The notes under the pieces: generated by a model
What the model was told of the DNA's origin: nothing
The model's input: only the letters and a program-made list of their open reading frames with translations
The model's database searches: none
From: Mycobacterium ostraviense
GTDB lineage: Bacteria > Actinomycetota > Actinomycetes > Mycobacteriales > Mycobacteriaceae
Length of the DNA: 64,000 nt
Assembly: GCF_002705925.1 (NCBI RefSeq)
Contig: NZ_NKRE01000001.1
Span: 3,646,704-3,710,703, forward strand
Direction: 5' to 3'
In this document: one piece after another, positions 50,091 to 58,160 of the stretch
Layout: every line of letters starts with the position of its first letter
Numbering within the stretch: position 1 is the first letter of the stretch
Position numbers and translations under genes: made by a program

Positions 50091-50620
50091 GAACCCAGTG
50101 GTGAAGAACGCCATGCAGCAACTCTTTTCGTCGATATCATCGGTTCCACCCGCTTGGTGACGGCCCGGCCTCCGACCGAAGTCGTCCGACTGCTCAACAG
50201 TTTCTTCGCCGTCATCGTCGAGGAAGTCGGGCGCCGCCACGGCCTGATAAACAAGTTCCAGGGCGACGTTACTTTGGTGGTCTTTGGCGCACCGGCGAGT
50301 GTCTGTTCACCAGAAACCGACGCGCTGGCCACCGCACGAGCCATTGCACACCGGCTCGCCGCCGAGGTTCCGAATGCCGGGCCGGCATCGGCGTCGCCGC
50401 CGGAATAGTCTTGGCGGGCAACGTGGGTGCTTACGAACGATCCGACTATACTGTCATCGGCGAGCCAGTGAACATCGCTGCTGGGTTGTGCGAGTTGGCG
50501 AAGTCATTCCCGCACGGCATCCTTTCTTCAGCCGAAATTGTGCAGGCCAGTGGCGCAGGCGAACAGACGACGTGGGAGGTTGGCAGGCAAGTAGTGCCGC
50601 GTGGCCACGGCAAGCGGACT
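50091..50620 (+). pseudogene. Class III adenylyl/guanylyl cyclase catalytic-domain remnant
   Basis: One frame reads ATLFVDIIGSTRLVTARPPT, then LINKFQGDVTLVVFGAP with the metal-binding Asp residues (FVDIIGST and KFQGD). Near 50373 the homology jumps to another frame: CRAGIGVAAGIVLAGNVGAY, then ERSDYTVIGEPVNIAAGLCE (G-x-V-N transition-state region). The N-terminal membrane and HAMP part expected for Rv1318c-like cyclases is missing. It is truncated and frameshifted, so non-functional. Confidence 0.75.
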
Positions 50621-50736
50621 CGACTGGCCAAGCCAAGGCGGGGGCCGCATGTGCGGACGACGGCGGTCTGTACGCGAGCCAGCCGAAGGCAGACGAATCA
50701 CCGTAATAATTAACAAGTTCCAGCGACTTACCAGCC

Positions 50737-51219
50737 TCACCCCGCATCGAGCAGCAACGGCGCTGTGGGTTGTGGCAACCCGGCAACCGGGCTCAACTGG
50801 CCGAACAGATCCACCGCGGCGTCGAGGGCGCGGTCGACGTTATCTGCGAACTCGTTGAACCAGACGGGACCTGGAATCCATTGGGAATTGCAGGCGGTTA
50901 CGCCGACGCGCTGCGGATCGGAAGACCCGTGCACGATTGCGGTGACTGCGTGATTCCGGGCGTTCCACAGGTCGGCGAACTGGGCCAGCCGGGCGCGGTC
51001 CGCGGCGGGGAAAAAGTATGCGGGAGCCACCCGAATGGTGAACACGTCCGGATGCGCGAGCGAGATCTCCAGATGGATGTGCAATCTCCGCGGGTAAGCG
51101 TTTGCAACGAAGAAGAACTCACCGTCGTGCCGGCCGCGGAAGTACCGCTTTCCGCGGGTGCGTAAGTAGTGTTCGACCAGGTTCGTCGACAGTGGCTCAC
51201 CCAGTGGCGAAGTCGTCAT
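50737..51219 (-). CDS. YbjN-domain protein
   Basis: 160 residues from ATG 51219 (an upstream frame to 51360 lacks support). The fold is that of YbjN/type-III-chaperone-like proteins: LVEHYLRTRGKRYFRGRHDG, FFFVANAYPRRLHIHLEISL, DLWNARNHAVTAIVHG with the usual W-N-x-x and final VDRALDAAVDLFGQL helix. Such proteins are often stability or secretion accessories in mycobacteria, but the function is not known. The frame looks intact among pseudogenes. Confidence 0.75.
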   Translation of the reverse strand: MTTSPLGEPLSTNLVEHYLRTRGKRYFRGRHDGEFFFVANAYPRRLHIHLEISLAHPDVFTIRVAPAYFFPAADRARLAQFADLWNARNHAVTAIVHGSSDPQRVGVTACNSQWIPGPVWFNEFADNVDRALDAAVDLFGQLSPVAGLPQPTAPLLLDAG

Positions 51220-51376
51220 GGACTCATGCTGGCGGCGGTACCTTGGTTGCTGCTGGGAGACGAGGTAGCCGGATACGAAGAATCTGTTGAGAATTCGCTG
51301 AGTGAACATCTCGAACCCGGCGACCGACGCGCCACCGCTTCCCGCCGAGGGCCGGCCCACAGTTCGACGTCGTCGG

Positions 51377-51994
51377 CTACGCGAGCGTGAAAGTCACTGG
51401 ACTCCAAGGCATCAACACTGCTCCTGCGACCCGTGCGTACCATTGGGCGACGTCGGCGGGGTAGTCGGCGTAGCTGCCGTTTTCCCGCAGGATGGGACCC
51501 GCCACTGTCGTAATGTCGGTGATGCCGTCGAAATCGCGCCGGTAGGGTCTGCCCAGCCGCGCCGCCGTCGTCGCGTCGATGGTGGCGTCCAGCTTGACCC
51601 ATCGGTTGCCGAGATAGGCTTCGCCGAGGGAGTGCCACGGCTACGGCCTGCCGGATTTGCCTCCCCACAGGGCACGGACCTCCGGGGAGAGAAACTCCTT
51701 GTCCGGGGAGCTCAACGTCTGGAAGGCGATGCGGGCCGGCACGCCCACCGCTCGGCATAGGGCGACGAACATGCTCGCCTTTCCCATGCAGAAGGCGACA
51801 CCGTGCCGGAGCGCGTCGCTGGCCCGGTGTTCGCCCCGGGCGAGGTAGCGGAATGCGGCAAGGATGTCGTAGGGCAGATCACGCACGTAGTGATAGATGC
51901 GTCCGACCCGCTCGATATCGGATGCGGCGCCGGGCACCAGCGCAGTTGCCGTCGCCCGGACCAGCGGATGGTCGGCGTCGATGTAGTCGGTCAC
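51377..51994 (-). pseudogene. Transglutaminase-like protein with in-frame amber codon
   Basis: From GTG 51994: MTDYIDADHPLVRATATALV, then DALRHGVAFCMGKASMFVAL with the catalytic Cys. A TAG at 51641-51643 interrupts the frame after WGGKSGRP. The same frame continues at once with PWHSLGEAYLGNRWVKLDAT, which carries the catalytic His and Asp, through to VLMPWSPVTFTLA and a stop at 51377. The stop falls between Cys and His, so the truncated product would be inactive. Only one base change is needed to restore about 205 residues. Likely orthologue of Rv0789c. Confidence 0.8.
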
Positions 51995-52460
51995 CCACGG
52001 GCGGAAACGGAATGCCTTAGGCCTCGAACTCGCGCTGAAACCAGCCTGCGCCCAATCCCAGATCGAGGCGTCCCTCGGAGATCACGTCGAGGGTGGCGGC
52101 CATTTTGGCCAGCACCGAGGGATGGCAATACGAGTTGCACAGCACACTGGTGCCCAAGCGCAGCCGGGTGGTGTCGCGCGCCAGCGCCGTCAAGGCCGTC
52201 CAGCCTTCCAGCAGGGGCAGCGTTGTCGGCCGTGCGTCCCGGCCGGCTTCACTGGATTGGCCGCCGATGCCGGCGTCCTTGACGTAGTCGTCCGGGCTGA
52301 CGGTCAGGAAATGATCGCAGAGCCAAATGGAATCGAACCCGTAGTGCTCTGCGGCCCTCGAGACGGCGACCATATCGGGGTAGCTGCTGACCGCCAGCCC
52401 GTTGACCGTCAGCGCCAGGACAAGTCCGAAGTGCGGGTCATTCGATCCGGCAATGTTCAT
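51995..52460 (-). pseudogene. LLM-class F420 oxidoreductase, truncated by nonsense codon and deletion (Rv0791c-like)
   Basis: ATG 52460 starts a normal N-terminal half: FGLVLALTVNGLAVSSYPDM, FDSIWLCDHFLTV, RLRLGTSVLCNSYCHPSVLA, RLDLGLGAGWFQREFEA. A TAA (52017-52019) stands where the family has Tyr in the A-Y-G motif. In the same frame GIPFPPVGDRL follows, a typical continuation, and then sequence merges directly into the transglutaminase start. The C-terminal half is absent. The junction is therefore a deletion scar joining two genes that were separated in the ancestor. Confidence 0.8.
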
Positions 52461-52622
52461 GTGAATTACGGCCTTTCGATGATTCCGGCGCCTGGCTCGG
52501 GCAGCGTTCGCGGCAGCGTGACGGAGAACCGGTACCGATCGGGTCGGTAGTGGAACACCACCACCTTGCTGAGTGAGCCGATCGCGGTCACCGTGCTCAG
52601 CCCACTCGACGAGGCGGCCGGT

Positions 52623-53084
52623 TCAGAGCGGATACAGCCCCGGTAGGTTGACCACGATCGGCTCCTGGGTGCTGCGCGCGATGACCACCTCCGCGGGCGT
52701 GGTCGGGTCCGGGTTCTCTTCCCGGTGCGGCAGATACGGCGGGATGAAGAGGTAATCACCGGGCCGGGCCGAGATCCGCACTTCCCCGACGCCATCGTGA
52801 AACACGAACTGGGGGTGGCCACTTCGTACATAGATTGCGGTTTCGGAGTCACCGTGATGGTGGTTGGCCGACGCCGTTTCGGGCGAGACGTGCGTCTCGC
52901 CCATCCACAGCTTCTCGGCGCCGACGGAACGTCCGCTGAGCGCGGCGAATCGCCGCATTCCCTCCGATTGTGCGGTATCGGGACTGATTTCGGATGATCT
53001 GACGTGGTGTACCCGGTTGCGCGCGGCGGTAGCCGGCGTTGCGCCGCTGGGGAATTCCGGGTGAAATGCGTCCGAGGTCACCAT
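52623..53084 (-). CDS. Cupin-domain protein
   Basis: 153 residues from ATG 53084 (GTG 53090 is an alternative). Cupin metal motif in SANHHHGDSETAIYVRSGHP (H-x-H...E) and second motif in PGDYLFIPPYLPHREENP. The N-terminal region (HHVRSSEISPDTAQSEGMRR) is typical of small mycobacterial cupins. The frame is complete. Function is not predictable. The 160 bp downstream of its stop (52461-52622) contain a possible C-terminal protein scrap (KVVVFHYRPDRYRFSVTLPR) without a usable start. Confidence 0.8.
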   Translation of the reverse strand: MVTSDAFHPEFPSGATPATAARNRVHHVRSSEISPDTAQSEGMRRFAALSGRSVGAEKLWMGETHVSPETASANHHHGDSETAIYVRSGHPQFVFHDGVGEVRISARPGDYLFIPPYLPHREENPDPTTPAEVVIARSTQEPIVVNLPGLYPL

Positions 53085-53381
53085 GAGCACTCCCTTCCCA
53101 GTTCATTCTCGACCACCGCGGCGCGCCGACCCGACAACCTGCAGCGGTCCGCGGCGTTCTGCCCCACCGGGCCGGCGCCGAGCACCACGTCGCCGTGGGA
53201 ATCGTCGGGCATCTCCCAGTCCCTTCGCCGGTTCTTGTCGACGCTATGCCTCCGGCAACCGCACTCGTCGCGAATTGACGCCAGACCGGCACGCCGGCAA
53301 CAGGTTTGCAGATTTGCTGATTATCGCCGTCCGGCGAGACTAAGTTTGGTGCATCCGCTCCTGGCGAGTAGAGGAGTCATG

Positions 53382-55247
53382 ATGTCGCCAAATTTTGCGT
53401 TGTTGCCGCCGGAAGTCAATTCGGCGCTGATGTTCGCCGGCGCGGGCCCGGCGCCGTTGCTGACGGCGGCCGGCGCCTGGGATGCGCTGGCCGAGGAGCT
53501 GAGCCTGTCGGCGGCCTCGTTCTCAGCGGTGACGGCGAGCCTGACCGCCGGATCGTGGCAGGGTCCGGCGGCGGCGGCAATGGCGGCCGCGGCGGCCCCG
53601 TATGCGGCGTGGCTTGACGCAACAGCGGCGCAGGCCGCCGGGACGGCAGGTGGAGCCCGGGCGGTCGCGGGGGTGTTCGAGGCGGCGCAGGCCGCCGTCG
53701 TGCACCCCGCGGCGGTGGCGGCCAACCGCTCTCGGGTGGTGTCGCTGGTGTTGTCGAACCTGTTCGGGCAGAACTTCCCGGCGATTGCGGCTGTCGAAGG
53801 CGCCTATGCGGAGATGTGGGCCCAGGATGTGGGCGTGATGGCCGGCTACCACGCCGGTGCCTCGGCGGCGGCAGCGCAGCTGACGTCCTGGCAGCAGTCG
53901 CTGTCCAGCGCACTGGGGATCCCGCAGAACATCGGCGTCGGCAACAACGGCAGCGGCAACGTGGGCAACGGAAACCATGGTGACGCCAACGTGGGCAATG
54001 GAAACATCGGCAATTCCAATGTGGGCAGCGGCAACACCGGCAGCTCCAACCTGGGCAGCGGCAACACCGGCAGTTCCAACGTGGGCGGCGGCAATCGCGG
54101 TGACAGCAACGTGGGCGGCGGCAACTCGGGCACCAGCAACGTCGGCGGCGGCAACAGCGGCACCCAGAATGTGGGCTTCGGCAACGAAGGAAACGGGAAT
54201 ATTGGCGGGGGCAACAAGGGCGATGGGAACGTTGGTTTCGGCAACGTGGGCCCCACGAACAGCCCCGCGCACAACAACATCGGTAGTGGAAACACTGGCA
54301 GCTTCAACCGGGGTTCGGGCAATACCGGGGATTCGAACTGGGGCTTCGGCAACACCGGCAATGGCAATATCGGCTTCGGAAACACCGGGAACGGGAACAT
54401 TGGCTTCGGGCTCACCGGAGACAATCAGATCGGTATCGGTGGGCTCAACACGGGAAGCGGGAACATCGGGTTCGGCAATTCGGGCACCGGAAACATCGGC
54501 TTTTTCAATTCCGGCACCAACAACGTCGGCTTCTTCAACTCGGGCTTTGCCAACGTCGGCTTTGAGATATCGGGGACAAACAATACCGGCTTTCAAACCA
54601 CGGGCGGCACCGTCACCGGTTTCTGGAATACCGGGCTGCAAGATACCGGCTTCGGCAACACCGCCGGGGAGGCCACGGGTGCGTTCAACTCCGGCCGTAA
54701 CGCCACGGGTTTCTTCAACTCGGCGAACGAGAATACTGGCATGTTCAACTCGGGCCGGGGGAACACCGGCTTTTTCAACTCGGGTGAGCGCAACACCGGC
54801 TTCTTCAATGCCGGCGCTACAAACACCGGGTTCGGCAATTCGGGCAATATCAACACCGGTGGCTTCAATTCCGGCAATCTGAACACGGCCATCGGGCAGG
54901 TGGGCGACGGGCCCGGCCAGAGTTCCGGCTTCGGAAATCTGGGCACCGGCACCTCGGGCTTTTTCAACCAGGGCGACGATACCTCAGGCTTCACCAACGC
55001 CGCGGAGAAGTCGTCTGGTGGGCGTAACTTGGGGCCGTTGGGTTCGGGCTTCAACAACTTCGGCTTCGGCGGCTCGGGCTTCTATAACTCAAGCGATAGA
55101 GGTTCGGGCTTCTTCAATGGTGTCAACAATGGCGTGGGATTCCAGAACTCGGGCTTCTTCAATATCGGTATCCGCAACTCGGGCGTCGGAAACATCAGTG
55201 AATTCCCCGGCACCGATAGTGGGCACTCGGGCTTTTTCCACCGCTGA
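53382..55247 (+). CDS. PPE-MPTR protein
   Basis: 621 residues from ATG 53382, 5 bases after GAGGAG; ATG 53379 adds one Met. PPE domain at 1-180 (FALLPPEVNSALMFAGAG, WQGPAAAAMAAAAAPYAAWL, and AAEG-type helices). From about 185 to the end come tandem pentapeptides of the MPTR type: NxGxGN (NVGNGN, NTGSGN), later shifting to FNSGxxNTGFFNSG. About 85 units are present. PPE-MPTR proteins are ESX-5-secreted surface proteins. The gene is alone here, without a PE partner. The repeats make it a recombination hotspot, though the frame is open throughout. Confidence 0.95.
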   Translation: MSPNFALLPPEVNSALMFAGAGPAPLLTAAGAWDALAEELSLSAASFSAVTASLTAGSWQGPAAAAMAAAAAPYAAWLDATAAQAAGTAGGARAVAGVFEAAQAAVVHPAAVAANRSRVVSLVLSNLFGQNFPAIAAVEGAYAEMWAQDVGVMAGYHAGASAAAAQLTSWQQSLSSALGIPQNIGVGNNGSGNVGNGNHGDANVGNGNIGNSNVGSGNTGSSNLGSGNTGSSNVGGGNRGDSNVGGGNSGTSNVGGGNSGTQNVGFGNEGNGNIGGGNKGDGNVGFGNVGPTNSPAHNNIGSGNTGSFNRGSGNTGDSNWGFGNTGNGNIGFGNTGNGNIGFGLTGDNQIGIGGLNTGSGNIGFGNSGTGNIGFFNSGTNNVGFFNSGFANVGFEISGTNNTGFQTTGGTVTGFWNTGLQDTGFGNTAGEATGAFNSGRNATGFFNSANENTGMFNSGRGNTGFFNSGERNTGFFNAGATNTGFGNSGNINTGGFNSGNLNTAIGQVGDGPGQSSGFGNLGTGTSGFFNQGDDTSGFTNAAEKSSGGRNLGPLGSGFNNFGFGGSGFYNSSDRGSGFFNGVNNGVGFQNSGFFNIGIRNSGVGNISEFPGTDSGHSGFFHR

Positions 55248-55295
55248 GACGGCCGGGTCACCGGCGGCGCACTCGGCTTTCGCTCGGGCTAACTG

Positions 55296-55811
55296 CTAAT
55301 ACCAGCCCGGCTCTTTGACCGGGAACATGCCGGGATCGAAATCCAGCTTCGATCTGGCGACTGCACCAAGTTCGCCCAGCAGCCTGATCAGTTCGTTGCG
55401 GCCGTCGTCACCGAGGCGTTTGCGGATCGCCCGGTCCAGGGCAGCCGCTTTGCGCAGCCGCGCCGTGACGTACTCGATGGCCTTCGGTGCCAGCTCGACA
55501 ACCTTCTCGCGCTGGTCGGTGGTTGACGGCGTGACGTGCACGTAGCCGCGGCGGCGCAAGTCGGCGACGACCTTGCTGGCTGCCTGGCGACTGACGCTGA
55601 ACTGCCGGCCCATCTGGGAGATCGTCATGGGCTCCGGCTGGGAATACAGGGCGAAGACGTAGATCATCGGGAACTGCAGATCCGGAAAACCCGCGGCCTC
55701 CATCTCGACATCAATTCGCCGGGAATAGCTCCACCAGGCAATCCGCAGCGCTAGGCCGAGTTCTGTCTGCGGTGCTCGGGTACTGGGTCTGGCCGCCACG
55801 TTCGACAGCAT
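55296..55811 (-). CDS. MarR-family transcriptional regulator
   Basis: 171 residues. Winged helix at about 65-125: MTISQMGRQFSVSRQAASKV, then VADLRRRGYVHVTPSTTDQREK with the wing D-x-R-x-K. The C-terminal dimerisation helix follows. It ends with an unusual tail FPVKEPGWY. It diverges from the small exported protein gene across 388 bp that contains two TTGTCA-type palindromes, which are candidate operators. The effector is unknown. Confidence 0.92.
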   Translation of the reverse strand: MLSNVAARPSTRAPQTELGLALRIAWWSYSRRIDVEMEAAGFPDLQFPMIYVFALYSQPEPMTISQMGRQFSVSRQAASKVVADLRRRGYVHVTPSTTDQREKVVELAPKAIEYVTARLRKAAALDRAIRKRLGDDGRNELIRLLGELGAVARSKLDFDPGMFPVKEPGWY

Positions 55812-55937
55812 AGGCGATCGGCTTTGCCGACGGCCGTCGTCACACGCGGTGGAGCCACTGCGGCGGCCCGGACGTGGCCGGCCGACGCGACGGCGGCCAA
55901 CGGCACCTTCGACTTCTCGGCGATCTCACGGTAACGA

Positions 55938-56008
55938 TTATGTCAATCATGTTTGACAACATAAGAAGCGTGGACCTAGCATCTCTTATTGTCAACTGCT
56001 GACGACAA
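55938..56008 (+). promoter_or_regulatory. Palindrome-containing promoter region, candidate MarR operators
   Basis: TTATGTCAATCATGTTTGAC at 55938-55957, extending to AACATAA at 55964, is a near-perfect inverted repeat of 27 bp. It contains a perfect -35 hexamer TTGACA (55953-55958). TAGCAT (55977-55982) 18 bp further is a plausible -10 for plus-strand transcription. A second inverted element, TTGTC...GACAA, lies at 55989-56008 around the expected transcription start. MarR proteins bind such repeats. Confidence 0.5.
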
Positions 56009-56199
56009 ATTGTGGGTGGAAGTGAACCGCGTGCATGCAGCTGCCGCCGGAAACGGCAAGCAGACCGGGGCGACGATGCCGCCGGGCGCGGAGCCGTCCT
56101 CGGCGCCACTGTGAATCACAGTGTGTCACGGACGTTTCAGCGTCGACGATCGCAAGATTGTCGTGGGCTCGTTTCGGCCAACCTCGAAAGGTGTTCGGA

Positions 56200-56505
56200 A
56201 TGTCGAAGATTCGCATCATGTCGGCCGGTGTCCTCTGCGCCGTTGGCGTGTCGCTGGCGACAGACCCGCTGGGTAGCGCGGCAGCCTCCGCCGACCCCGG
56301 CCCGCCGCTTCCGCCCCCGACGCAGGACGTCGGGCCCGGGCCGGGGGGCGGGCCTCCAGGTGAACAGGCGGGTCCTCCGGGTCAGCAGGCCGGGCCTCGG
56401 GGTAGGCACGGCGGACCTTCGGGCCAAGTGGGCGGCCAACAGCCGGCAGGGGGCCAGCCGCCGGGAGCTGGCGGACCGCCGGGAGCGGGCGGGCCGCCAC
56501 ACTGA
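56200..56505 (+). CDS. Small exported Pro/Gly-rich protein
   Basis: 101 residues from ATG 56200. Residues 1-32 are a signal peptide (KIRIMSAGVLCAVGVSLATD then an ASADP cleavage-like site). The mature part is almost entirely Pro, Gly and Gln, with repeats such as PPGEQAGPPGQQAGP and GGPPGAGGPP. Such small proline-rich exported proteins occur throughout pathogenic mycobacteria without a known role. It is divergent from the MarR gene and downstream of the palindromic promoter, so it may be MarR-regulated. Confidence 0.7.
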   Translation: MSKIRIMSAGVLCAVGVSLATDPLGSAAASADPGPPLPPPTQDVGPGPGGGPPGEQAGPPGQQAGPRGRHGGPSGQVGGQQPAGGQPPGAGGPPGAGGPPH

Positions 56506-56641
56506 TGCGGTGGCACCCGCCGGTGTCCTGTTGCATGACCATCATCCGAAAGCACCGCGGAACCCTTGGGCTGCACAACTTTTCCGCAGAACCCACGTCG
56601 AAGACACCGAGCTCACAAAATTCGAAAGGGAAGATCGATCA

Positions 56642-57163
56642 ATGTTGACACCACAATCCGCGCCGGTCGCAGATGTCGGGGGCGTGAACTTCGACGCCGC
56701 AGATCGACTGGCAATCATGAACTTGTTCGGCGCTTACGCCTACACCTACGACCAAGACAGGCTTGATGACTTTCGTGCCTTGTTCACGGATTCGCCGGAA
56801 CTTGTCTTGCTGCACGACAACCGCGAGCTTACGGCGGACATCGATACGGTGCTGCGGTTGCTCTCGGTGCGGAAATCGGGTTTCAGGGCGTCGGTAAACA
56901 AACGGCGTCACGCCTTGAACTCGTTGTGGTTCACCGGCCAAAGCGCTGATGAAGCTACCGGGTACTGCTATGTCCAAGTGTTCTCGATCCGGCAAGGTGG
57001 TTCGCCCGTTGCCGATCTCACCGGCTGTTACGACTTCACCGTGATCAAGCAGCAAGGCGTATGGAGGATCAGTCGATGGGTCGTGACCGCCGACCAGACC
57101 GAAACCGGACTGCCGAGTGACGCCGGCTCGGCAAGCGTGAGCACGGTGTCGTCAGTCGCTTAG
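56642..57163 (+). CDS. SnoaL/NTF2-like protein
   Basis: 173 residues from ATG 56642; GAAAGGGAAG upstream is a possible RBS. The SnoaL_4-type pattern is visible: DRLAIMNLFGAYAYTYDQDR, LDDFRALFTDSPELVL, RHALNSLWFTGQSADEATGY and DFTVIKQQGVWRISRWVV. The N-terminus carries an unstructured 15-residue lead. Related proteins are polyketide cyclases, dehydratases or binding proteins; no catalytic residue can be assigned with confidence. Confidence 0.85.
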   Translation: MLTPQSAPVADVGGVNFDAADRLAIMNLFGAYAYTYDQDRLDDFRALFTDSPELVLLHDNRELTADIDTVLRLLSVRKSGFRASVNKRRHALNSLWFTGQSADEATGYCYVQVFSIRQGGSPVADLTGCYDFTVIKQQGVWRISRWVVTADQTETGLPSDAGSASVSTVSSVA

Positions 57164-57207
57164 CCGGCGCGGGCGGCGGGTGCGCAACGGCAGCCTGCCT
57201 CATAGCC

Positions 57208-57399
57208 ATGACCGCACTACCCGTTCCGGTGATCGCGGCGATCCGCGATCTTGCCGTAGGCGGCGGCTGCAAACTCATCGCCGCCGGCGATGTCCGTATC
57301 GCGGCCGACGACGCGCGCTTTGGCATCCCGATCGGCAAGCTCGGAGTCACGCTTTATTCCAAGGGTGGGCTGAGCGCGACCGAAGCCTCGGCGGTGTAG
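57208..57399 (+). pseudogene. Enoyl-CoA hydratase/crotonase fragment
   Basis: 63 codons carry the heart of a crotonase: PVPVIAAIRDLAVGGGCKLI with the oxyanion GG and AAGDVRIAADDARFGIPIGK. Both the N-terminal CoA-binding half and the C-terminal half are missing. The start is weak and the last 46 bp are antisense to the 3' end of the encapsulin gene. It is a gene scrap. Confidence 0.8.
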
Positions 57400-58160
57400 C
57401 ACAAGAAGGTCAGGGTTTCCTGCAGATAGAGCTGCACGGTGTCGGCGTCGTGGCTGGTGTACCCGATCGCGACGTCGGTGCCCAGCTGCAGGTCGAAGTC
57501 ACCCCCGCGGGTGGTCAACACGAAAGCCCCGTCGATGGCCGGCGCCCAGATGATATCGCCGTCGACCAGCCGGTTCAGGTGTTCGCGGATAGGGTAGCCG
57601 TGCTCGGTGGTCTCGCTGACCTTGGTGTAGACGTCGGCTGCGAGCAGCACCGAATACGGCCCGTCGACGCCGGCCAAGCGCAGCTCGGTCAACGCCTGCG
57701 AGATGACATCCGGGATTGCGCGCGGGTCCTTGGGCAAGGTCAGTGGGCGGTTCGAGCTGGCGCTGCGGATGCCCTCGATCGACGCGGCCGGGTAGCCCTC
57801 GAAGATGGTGCGGTCCTCGACGAAGGCCAGCTTTTTGGCGGCCGCCTTCACCGGGTCCCAGTCCGAGTTCTGGGAACCACGCTCGACATCGTCGATCTCG
57901 TTGCGAGACAAGGTGAACGGGACACGCAGCCGAACCAGAGGCTTGCTGGCACGCAGGTGGGCGATGACGCCGTCGGTGGGCGAGGTCACGTCGATCAGCC
58001 GACCGGTGCTGATGGCCGCGGCGACCGGCCCGCCGGGACCGCTGACGTCGACCACCCGGCGCCCGGCGATATGCCGCTTGAACGTCCGGGTGGCCTCCAA
58101 TTCGATTTCGGCCCAAGCTGATTCGGTGACCGGAGCCAGTTCGCAGTACAGGTTGTTCAT
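57354..58160 (-). CDS. enc: Encapsulin nanocompartment shell protein (Cfp29)
   Basis: 268 residues from ATG 58160. MNNLYCELAPVTESAWAEIE and ATRTFKRHIAGRRVVDVSGP are the encapsulin start. The HK97-fold E-loop and A-domain motifs (VLLAADVYTKVSETTEHGYP, TRGGDFDLQLGTDVAIGYTS) and the end YLQETLTFLCYTAEA are conserved with M. tuberculosis CFP29 (265 residues). The C-terminus ends SVALSPPLE, a few residues longer. It self-assembles into a protein shell that holds DyP peroxidase, whose gene overlaps by 4 bp and is translated first. Confidence 0.96.
   Translation of the reverse strand: MNNLYCELAPVTESAWAEIELEATRTFKRHIAGRRVVDVSGPGGPVAAAISTGRLIDVTSPTDGVIAHLRASKPLVRLRVPFTLSRNEIDDVERGSQNSDWDPVKAAAKKLAFVEDRTIFEGYPAASIEGIRSASSNRPLTLPKDPRAIPDVISQALTELRLAGVDGPYSVLLAADVYTKVSETTEHGYPIREHLNRLVDGDIIWAPAIDGAFVLTTRGGDFDLQLGTDVAIGYTSHDADTVQLYLQETLTFLCYTAEASVALSPPLE

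Noticed and set aside
53004..53378. N-terminal extension of the PPE protein (125 residues)
   Set aside because: The PPE domain starts at 53382 right after a good RBS, and the extension is antisense to the cupin start and otherwise unstructured.
53930..55240. Dense short tandem repeats that could be mistaken for a CRISPR array or minisatellite
   Set aside because: They are in-frame pentapeptide codons (NxGxGN type) of a PPE-MPTR gene, with no constant repeat and unique spacer structure.
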